DNA of 64,000 nt from Verrucomicrobiota bacterium (GTDB taxonomy: Bacteria; Verrucomicrobiota; Verrucomicrobiia; Limisphaerales; JAEYXS01), in contig JAEYXS010000124.1 of the NCBI GenBank assembly GCA_023431185.1, forward strand, positions 49,740 through 113,739, read 5' to 3'. The position numbers and the translations under genes are program-made. Each line of letters starts with the position of its first letter. Position 1 is the stretch's first letter. This document shows, one piece after another, positions 55,595 to 61,614 of this stretch. The notes beneath the pieces were generated by a model. That model searched no databases. It had not been told where the DNA came from and was given only the letters and a program-made list of their open reading frames with translations.

Positions 55595-56161
55595 TTAAGC
55601 GCGCGGACCTACGATGCCCCGCTGCGCCTGATACTTGCCTTTGCGATCTTTGTAGCTCGTCTCGCACAATTCCTCGCCCGCGAGGAACAGCACCTGCGCC
55701 AGTCCCTCGTTCGCATAGATGCGCGCCGGCAAAGGCGTCGTGTTCGAGATCTCCAGGGTCACATGACCTTCCCACTCCGGCTCGAACGGCGTCACGTTCA
55801 CGATGATGCCGCACCGCGCATACGTGCTTTTGCCCACGCACAGCGTGATGACCCCGCGCGGGATGCGGAAGTACTCCACACTGCGCGCCAGCGCGAACGA
55901 GTTCGGCGGCACCAGGCAGGAATCGCCCGAGATGTCCACGAACGAACGCTCATCGAAATGTTTCGGGTCCACGATCGCGTTATACACATTCGTGAACACC
56001 TTGAATTCATTTGCCACGCGCAGGTCGTAACCGTAACTGGACAGGCCGTAACTGATGATCGGCCCCGCTTCGCTGCGGCGAACCAAACCGTCTTCAAACG
56101 GCTCGATCATCCCGTGTTCGCGGGCCATCTTGCGGATCCAATAATCGGGTTGTACTCCCAT
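55595..56161 (-). CDS. dcd: dCTP deaminase
   Basis: 188 residues. Converts dCTP to dUTP for thymidylate synthesis. Signatures: [58 protein letters not shown] with the active Ser/Arg, and the catalytic Glu in [20 protein letters not shown]. 11 bases downstream of nrdB and upstream of nrdA, so dNTP reduction and dCTP deamination are expressed together. A bifunctional dCTP deaminase/dUTPase cannot be excluded. Confidence 0.95.
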   Translation of the reverse strand: MGVQPDYWIRKMAREHGMIEPFEDGLVRRSEAGPIISYGLSSYGYDLRVANEFKVFTNVYNAIVDPKHFDERSFVDISGDSCLVPPNSFALARSVEYFRIPRGVITLCVGKSTYARCGIIVNVTPFEPEWEGHVTLEISNTTPLPARIYANEGLAQVLFLAGEELCETSYKDRKGKYQAQRGIVGPRA

Positions 56162-56172
56162 GGTGAATCAGC

Positions 56173-57312
56173 TTAGACCAAGTCATCTTCCGCCGCGTTC
56201 TTCACGCTGCCGCTCGTCTGATACTCCGTCACGCGCGTCTCGAAGAAGTTCTTTTCCTTGCGCAGGAAGATCACCTCATCCAGCCAGCCGAAGGGATTCG
56301 TCTTCACGTTGGACAACGCAGGCAGGCCCAAGGACGTCAGGCGGCGGTCCGCATTATAATCCACGTAGCTGATGAAATCCGACTGCTTCAAGCCCACTTG
56401 GTCTTCCGGCAGGCAATCCCGCACGAATTCTTTTTCCAGCTCCACGCCTTCACGCATGAACTCGACGAGTTCCGCGCGGAATTCCGGCGTCCAGATGTCC
56501 TGATTCTCTTCGATGAGTTCCGTCAGGATATACCGGCCCAAGGCGATGTGATTCGATTCATCACGCAAGGTGTATTGGAACATCTGGCCGATGCCCGTCA
56601 TCTTGTTCTGGCGATGCAGCGAGAGCACCATCGCAAAGAGCGCGTAGAATTGCGTGCCTTCCATCACTTGCGTGATGCCGAAGATGGCCTTCGCGAACTT
56701 CTGCTTGTTCGCCGTGACCGTCAGATCCAAGCCCATCTTGAGCTCCGGCATCTGCCGCATGATGTAGGCGTTCTTGCGCTGGATGCTGGGGATGTCGTTG
56801 AACTTCGCCGTCACTTCGTCCAAGTCGATGTTCAAGCTGCCGATGATGTGCAGCAGCGAGTCCATGTGGATGCTCTCCTCGGCGATGTGCCGCAAGGAAG
56901 CATGCTTCAGTTCCGCCGCCGTGAGATTGTCCTCAATGACGTGCAGCACGGAATCACCCACGATGCCTTCCGCCGCCGAGAAATAGCCTACACCCATCTC
57001 GATGATCCAGCGCTCCTTGGGGGTAAGCGCGCCCGTGTTCCACTGATGGGCGTCCTTGGACATGTCGATCACGTCCGGCTCCCAGTGGTTGGCCTTCATC
57101 TGCTTGTAGATGCGGTAGGCCTCGGGATACTTGAGCGGCAGGACGTTCAGCTCGGCCGTTTTCAGACCGTTGATGACCTTCTTGCCCGCCAGACGCTCGC
57201 GCGCCTTGGTCTTGTTCAGGCGGAAGGTCTTGTTGCGGAACTGATAGACTACGTGGGCGTCCTGCTCAGAAGCCGAAATGTCGTCGGTCTCAAACGAAAG
57301 GTCTTTGATCAT
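56173..57312 (-). CDS. nrdB: Ribonucleoside-diphosphate reductase, beta subunit, class Ic-like (no radical tyrosine)
   Basis: 379 residues. Metal ligands align with E. coli R2 with exact spacing: Glu115 (E. coli Asp84), Glu146 and His149 (Glu115, His118), Glu218 (Glu204), Glu252 and His255 (Glu238, His241). The radical tyrosine position (H+4) is Leu153 in ESIHMDSLLHII, and the first ligand is Glu rather than Asp. Both are hallmarks of class Ic (Chlamydia-type Mn/Fe) subunits. The C-terminal Tyr for radical transfer (TEYQTSG) is kept. First gene of the operon; preceded by a cobalamin riboswitch and two NrdR boxes. Confidence 0.93.
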   Translation of the reverse strand: MIKDLSFETDDISASEQDAHVVYQFRNKTFRLNKTKARERLAGKKVINGLKTAELNVLPLKYPEAYRIYKQMKANHWEPDVIDMSKDAHQWNTGALTPKERWIIEMGVGYFSAAEGIVGDSVLHVIEDNLTAAELKHASLRHIAEESIHMDSLLHIIGSLNIDLDEVTAKFNDIPSIQRKNAYIMRQMPELKMGLDLTVTANKQKFAKAIFGITQVMEGTQFYALFAMVLSLHRQNKMTGIGQMFQYTLRDESNHIALGRYILTELIEENQDIWTPEFRAELVEFMREGVELEKEFVRDCLPEDQVGLKQSDFISYVDYNADRRLTSLGLPALSNVKTNPFGWLDEVIFLRKEKNFFETRVTEYQTSGSVKNAAEDDLV

Positions 57313-57503
57313 GGGCTATACCGCGAACTTTTGGTTCACGGCGACTTCGGCACACCACCCGCCAAGGCAGCCTGCATTTCTTCGATCTACAGGAGGATGG
57401 CAGGTGCCTGCATCACGCTTCGCGCGACGGCTTACGGCCAGCCCGATTCCCCCATCCAGTCGTTGGCGCGACTGTCGCCAGCCCGTAGGCCGGTCCGATG
57501 AGT

Positions 57504-57688
57504 GTCAGCAAGCAGGTCTTCTGGCTCCGAGGTCGTTCTTCCGTTCCGCCTTTAAAAGCCCGAAAAACGGGCCTTTTGGCTGCCATTTCTGGCGGGAACA
57601 GTCGTCGCTCGATACAGCGGCGCCACCACCCGGGATTTTCACCCGGTTCCCTATCATCCTCCAGCCCAAGCTGAAGGCACTTGCCGAC
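57504..57688 (-). promoter_or_regulatory. Cobalamin (B12) riboswitch upstream of nrdB
   Basis: On the minus strand the closing stem P1 is gtcggcaag (57680-57688) with cttgctgac (57504-57512). The core contains GGGAAccGGGTGAAAATCCC at about 57628-57647 and GCCGCTGT just after. The B12 box AGCCAGAAGACCTGC lies within 57509-57527. These are the conserved blocks of the AdoCbl aptamer in correct order. A hairpin with A/T arms (57556-57577) forms a variable arm. 191 bases separate it from the nrdB start, where a long-range pairing can form, so translational or Rho-dependent control is likely. B12 binding should lower nrd expression. Confidence 0.92.
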
Positions 57689-57694
57689 AAAGAC

Positions 57695-57710
57695 ACACTA
57701 CTAATTGTGT
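57695..57710 (-). promoter_or_regulatory. NrdR box (proximal)
   Basis: On the minus strand ACACAATTAGTAGTGT matches the 16-base NrdR consensus (acaCwAtATaTwGtgt) at 13 positions. NrdR represses nrd genes when dATP is high. Confidence 0.8.
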
Positions 57711-57726
57711 GTCGTGTAAAAATTAC

Positions 57727-57742
57727 ATACTACGAATAGTAT
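57727..57742 (-). promoter_or_regulatory. NrdR box (distal)
   Basis: On the minus strand ATACTATTCGTAGTAT is a clear palindrome matching the NrdR consensus at 11 of 16. It lies 16 bases from the proximal box, the spacing (about three helical turns between starts) typical for paired NrdR sites. A -10-like TACTAT lies inside it, so NrdR would block the promoter. Confidence 0.75.
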
Positions 57743-58008
57743 CGTTTTCCACCCCCTCGCAACCCTTTTTTCAGGATTGTCATGAAATTTTTTCACAAAT
57801 TTTACTTCCCAAAAACAAAGTGAAATGCGTCCTCAGAAAAGTGTCGCCCTAGGTAGGGCTGGCTGTCCTCAACCGGCCGCCGTCGAAGCATCTGAGCAGT
57901 GAATTTTAATCAGGTGAAAATGACACCTAGAACGCTTCAAATTTGGGAGTTAAAGCAGCATAAGCGAAGGAGAAAACCCTTGGAGTAGACTCAAAATCGT
58001 AAAAACGA

Positions 58009-58200
58009 TCACATGTGCTGCTGACCTCGACGGATGCAAAGCAACAGTTCCACCAGTCGAATCAAGGTCATCATCACAAGTATGTCTCCGAGAATTGAAA
58101 AGTAGCCATCATTAAAGACAATCATCAGAGGAATACCAATCGCCGCAAACAGGATTACTTCCTTGCAAATACCAGCAGGAGTTTCTGTGCGGAGACTCAT
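58009..58200 (-). CDS. Small membrane protein (63 aa)
   Basis: 63 residues with two hydrophobic helices (EVILFAAIGIPLMIVF and FSILGDILVMMTLIRLVELL) and a basic C-terminus. Codon use is plausible and no larger gene overlaps it. No family recognised. It lies between the nrd leader and the ECF gene. Confidence 0.45.
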   Translation of the reverse strand: MSLRTETPAGICKEVILFAAIGIPLMIVFNDGYFSILGDILVMMTLIRLVELLLCIRRGQQHM

Positions 58201-58247
58201 TTTCAGGTTGATACGCCTCTATTTTTGTCAGGTCAAGAACATCATCT

Positions 58248-58781
58248 TCACGCCTTCTCCCCACACGTGCAATCCATACACCCATGTTTCGCACACATCT
58301 GGCACACCGCCTCCACCTTCTCTTTGAGCTGCAGCCGCGCCCGATGATGTCTTACCCGCAGATTATTCGGCGTTACGCCCAACGCTTTGGCTACCATTTC
58401 CGGCGCTTCCCCCTCTAAATCCAGCCGTTTTACCAAATCTCCATACTCCGGCTTCAAAGTCGGCACCAATCCCGCCACACACGCACACGCCGTCCGCTCC
58501 TCTTCCTTGTCAGCGGGCGCGTCCATATGAGCTTCCAATGCCTCCATCGCCCGCTTGTTCGCCGCTTTCCGCCGATACAAATCAATGATCGTCCGCCGCA
58601 AGATACGATAAAACCACGCCGTGACATTCTCCTCCTCGCGCAATTGCTCCGCCGACTTCACGGCCTTCAACAAGCTCTCCTGCACCACATCCGCCGCCAG
58701 CTCCGGATCATTCACCCGCTTCCGGGCAAACGCGGTGAACATCTCCAACTGCGCCATCAACTGTTCTTCGAGCGGTTTCAT
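58248..58781 (-). CDS. ECF sigma factor with Cys-rich metal-sensing tail (CorE/ECF44-like)
   Basis: 177 residues. Regions 2 (FTAFARKRVNDPELAADVVQ, TAWFYRILRRTIIDLYRR) and 4 (LKPEYGDLVKRLDLEGEAPE, LGVTPNNLRVRHHRARLQLK) are clear. A C-A-C motif (Cys99, Cys101) lies in the linker between them, and the C-terminus holds five cysteines (Cys160, 163, 168, 171, 173; CQMCAKHGCMDCTC). This is the layout of CorE-type (ECF44) factors, which sense copper or cadmium directly and need no anti-sigma factor. None is adjacent. No metal-efflux gene sits beside it, so its regulon is elsewhere. Confidence 0.88.
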   Translation of the reverse strand: MKPLEEQLMAQLEMFTAFARKRVNDPELAADVVQESLLKAVKSAEQLREEENVTAWFYRILRRTIIDLYRRKAANKRAMEALEAHMDAPADKEEERTACACVAGLVPTLKPEYGDLVKRLDLEGEAPEMVAKALGVTPNNLRVRHHRARLQLKEKVEAVCQMCAKHGCMDCTCGEKA

Positions 58782-58847
58782 TTCAATTCATTTAACCCAG
58801 CAGACGCAGAACCTTTCAAATCATTACACGAGTGCCCAACGCAAAAG

Positions 58848-58984
58848 GAGCGCGGCTTTTAAGCCGCTTCAATGTTCATAGGCAAAAGCGGAGTGAAGAA
58901 GCATTTGTGTTAAATGACTATGTTCCTAACATTCTTTTCGTCATCTGACTTGCGAGAGTTGAAGCGGCTTAGAAGCCGCGCTCC
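58848..58984. repeat. Two GCGGCTT hairpins in inverted orientation
   Basis: ggagcgcggcttttaagccg (from 58847) and its near reverse complement (58961-58984) each fold into a 7-bp hairpin (58852-58867; 58964-58979). They face each other across 90 bases. The same core occurs at 4276-4295 and 61441-61453. The surrounding 58782-59044 holds no gene I can support. Confidence 0.7.
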
Positions 58985-59044
58985 ACTCACCAGCATACTC
59001 TCGCATGCCTCAACAACTCCCGCTACTTCACCACGCTTTTGGCC

Positions 59045-59275
59045 GCAATCCGAAGGATTGCCAGACAGTAGCTGGAGCTTGAGCGACCATCGGAAGCGAC
59101 ACCTCCGGATAGCTTCGATATCTAAAAGCATCCAGAAGGGATGCCAGAAAAATGCTTCCCCTCAAAAACTCACGTTTCTGCGACCCATTCTGGGTCGTGT
59201 TTATCCATCAATCAACCGGAGGTATCGTCGTCCCTCCTCAACCACCGGCTACTATCTCGCAAGCCTTCAGCTTGC
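59045..59275. repeat. Long imperfect inverted repeat, interspersed-element type
   Basis: Short palindromes (59045-59062; 59128-59145; 59181-59197; 59259-59275) are arranged around two 36-40-base arms (59069-59108 and 59216-59251) that are imperfect reverse complements, sharing ccggaggt.tcg and ccggcta ends. The build resembles multi-copy palindromic elements I recall from Verrucomicrobiota, Planctomycetota and Acidobacteriota genomes. It ends 3 bases before the oxyR stop codon. It carries no reading frame of its own. Confidence 0.7.
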
Positions 59276-59278
59276 CGC

Positions 59279-60166
59279 TTACTTACACCCGCACCCTTCC
59301 CTTAAACACCCCAAAAACTCCTTCGCCGCCCGGCTCATCGCGCGCCGCTTCGGCCAGATCACCACGATCGCCCGCTCTGGCTTCGTCCCTTCCAAGGACC
59401 GATACACCGGACGATTCGTCGGGCCTGAATCCAACGCCATCTGCGGCACCAGCGAGATGCCCAAGCCCGTGGCTACCAGCGCCTGCACCGTCTCCATCTG
59501 CGCACTGCGGCAACTCACCTTCGGCTGAAAATTCCGGCGATTGCAGAACCCCAGCACCTGATCTCCCAGGCAGTGCCCCTCTTTCATCAGGATAAACCGC
59601 TCATCTTCCAAGTCCGCCACCTTTACTGATTTCTTCTTCGCCAGCGCATGATTCAGTGGCACCGCCAAGACAAGTTCTTCTGAGAACAACTTCTCCACCT
59701 CGATACCCGCCTCATCGATCGGCAGGCTCATGATCGCCAGGTCCACCTCAAACGCCGTCGCCAGCTTCAGCAAACGCGCCGTCGTATCCTCCTGCACCAC
59801 CACCTCAATCCCAGGATACTTGGCCGAAAACCGCGCGATCACACTGGGCAACAGATACGGCGCGATCGTCGGCAATGCCCCCACCGTCACCGTCCCCCGC
59901 ACCAAAGCCTGCGTATCCTCCGCCTCACGCCGCGCCGCTTCCACTTCCTCAAGTATCCGCAATGCCCGTGGTAAAAAGCTCTCACCCGCTTCGGTCAGCT
60001 TCACCCCACGCTTCAGGCGGTTGAACAGCCTCTGCCCCAGCTCATCCTCCAGCTTCTGTATCTGCTGGCTGAGCGACGGTTGCGCCACATGACAACGCTC
60101 CGCTGCACGCGAAAAATTCCCTGTCTTCGCCACCGCCACGACATATCGGAGCTGATGAAGTTCCAT
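59279..60166 (-). CDS. oxyR: Hydrogen peroxide-inducible regulator OxyR
   Basis: 295-residue LysR-type regulator. HTH: VVAVAKTGNFSRAAERCHVA, QPSLSQQIQKLEDELGQRLF. The redox-active cysteines fall at Cys199 and Cys208 (MKEGHCLGDQVLGFC), the same numbers as in E. coli OxyR, and MELHQLRYVVAVAKTGNFS matches the family start. Peroxide would form the disulfide and activate target genes. No catalase or peroxiredoxin is adjacent. The divergent gene at 60459 lies 292 bases away. Confidence 0.92.
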   Translation of the reverse strand: MELHQLRYVVAVAKTGNFSRAAERCHVAQPSLSQQIQKLEDELGQRLFNRLKRGVKLTEAGESFLPRALRILEEVEAARREAEDTQALVRGTVTVGALPTIAPYLLPSVIARFSAKYPGIEVVVQEDTTARLLKLATAFEVDLAIMSLPIDEAGIEVEKLFSEELVLAVPLNHALAKKKSVKVADLEDERFILMKEGHCLGDQVLGFCNRRNFQPKVSCRSAQMETVQALVATGLGISLVPQMALDSGPTNRPVYRSLEGTKPERAIVVIWPKRRAMSRAAKEFLGCLREGCGCK

Positions 60167-60458
60167 AGTTTCAACCTATCGTAGTGTTAGCTAACAAGTA
60201 TTTCAACTATACACCGACCTGCGCTAATCTGCTCAAAACCAAACACTAGGCATCGCTTTTGCCGGTCAGAACCATGAACTGAAACACTTTAAAACAGCGA
60301 GTGATCATGCCAGACAAGAGATATCAGAAAGCCTCATCGCCCTCCTCACCGCGCTGCGAAAAACCGGATACAAACAAGTCGTAAAATTGAGTGAATAAAC
60401 GCCCGCTTATTTCCGTCTAAGCGGAAGAAAAAATTGCCCTATACTTTAGATCGTACCC

Positions 60459-61400
60459 ATGCCAGGCATTAGTTGGACAGCTGAAGACAAGCAACGTCTC
60501 GTCGAACTGGTCAAAACCGGTCATGGTCCCCTGTCGATTCATCGTTTGGGTTGCTTCGCGGCCAATGGTCACGGCGTGCGCTCCGTGGATGCCATCGCCC
60601 AGCAGATCCGCCGCATGCATCTAGCCAAACCGGAGAACTCCGAACGCGCCCGCAAAGCCCATGAGCGCGGCGTTTCCGTCTCTCCCGAAGCCCGCCGTCA
60701 GGCCACTGAATTCCTGCGTCGTAACGGTGCCGACATTCCGGTGAACGTGGTGGCGGAGAAGTATAGCGTCACCATCTCCTGGGTGCGCCGCACGCTGAAG
60801 CAACTGGGCATCAAACGCTCCTGGGCCGCCACCGCCGCCCATCCCCTCTCCCGCTTTCACGATCCTGAATACCGGGCACAAGTCTCCGAGCGCGTCTCCG
60901 CCTGGGCCAAGGAAAAGGCCAAGGAACACGAGAAGGAACTGAAAGCACACCGTGTGCAATTGCTCCGTGAAAAACCGAAGCTGGAAAAGCGCTGCTGCGA
61001 ACAATGCGGCGAGAACTGGCCGCTGACGCCGGAATTCTTCGCCGCCACCAAGCACGCGGAGACGAACAAGACATATTACCTCTACACGTGCCGCCTTTGC
61101 GCCGCCGCCAACCGCCACGCTCATGAGGGCAACGAAGATCGGCCGCATCCCCGCACCGAGCGCCTGCGCCGGACCCTCACGGAACGCTGCGAAGATGTCC
61201 GCGCCCTGAAGCATCCGCCGAAGGAAAAACGGTGCATCGCCTGCTGGAAAGACTGGCCGCTCACGAAAGAATTCTGGCGCACTTCCGAATTGAAATCCGG
61301 TCACACCTATTTCGAGCCGCGCTGCCGCCTCTGCCAGAACACCAAACGCCGCAGCGACGAGAAGGCGCGTAAGGCGAGGTCCTCTTGGGGCGCTAAGTAG
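60459..61400 (+). CDS. HTH-like protein with two zinc-knuckle repeats
   Basis: 313 residues. The N-terminal part (residues 1-60) looks like a Myb/SANT-like helical DNA-binding unit (ISWTAEDKQRLVELVKTGHG), followed by an HTH-like segment (NVVAEKYSVTISWVRRTLKQ). The C-terminal half carries two copies of one motif: KRCCEQCGENWPLTPEFF...TCRLC and KRCIACWKDWPLTKEFW...RCRLC, each a four-Cys zinc site with CxxC pairs about 30 residues apart. The protein is very basic. I do not know its function; DNA or RNA binding is likely. Confidence 0.7.
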   Translation: MPGISWTAEDKQRLVELVKTGHGPLSIHRLGCFAANGHGVRSVDAIAQQIRRMHLAKPENSERARKAHERGVSVSPEARRQATEFLRRNGADIPVNVVAEKYSVTISWVRRTLKQLGIKRSWAATAAHPLSRFHDPEYRAQVSERVSAWAKEKAKEHEKELKAHRVQLLREKPKLEKRCCEQCGENWPLTPEFFAATKHAETNKTYYLYTCRLCAAANRHAHEGNEDRPHPRTERLRRTLTERCEDVRALKHPPKEKRCIACWKDWPLTKEFWRTSELKSGHTYFEPRCRLCQNTKRRSDEKARKARSSWGAK

Positions 61401-61408
61401 TTTTCTCT

Positions 61409-61602
61409 TGTGCCGTTAGGCACAAAAGATTCATAGCATCGGCTTTAAGCCGCTGTTCACTTTTATTAAATTTCTCATCGCGTGGCGACAAAAGAGGCCC
61501 TTCTTCGATTGGAAATCTTGCGTCACTATGTGACACCGTTCTCTTGGCTTCCTGGCACGGGTTGAAACCCGTGCCTATGAATCTTCTCTCGCTAACGCGA
61601 GA
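61409..61602. repeat. Cluster of five short perfect hairpins
   Basis: Within 194 bases between convergent genes: ttgtgcc/ggcacaa (61409-61426), cggctt/aagccg (61441-61453), gtcac/gtgac (about 61522-61534), ggcacgggtt/aacccgtgcc (61554-61575) and tctcgc/gcgaga (61587-61602). None has a U-tract. The cggctt element belongs to the family seen at 4276 and 58848. Confidence 0.6.
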
Positions 61603-61614
61603 AAATCGCACCCC

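Noticed and set aside
57556..57577. Hairpin with T-rich side resembling a terminator
   Set aside because: It lies inside the cobalamin aptamer between conserved blocks, so it is best read as a variable arm.
60228..60398. 56-codon open frame ending in a plausible Lys/Leu-rich helix
   Set aside because: No ATG, GTG or TTG start near its beginning and no recognised family; it may be a remnant but cannot be supported.
61393..61611. 72-codon reverse open frame
   Set aside because: Made almost entirely of the hairpin cluster between two genes.
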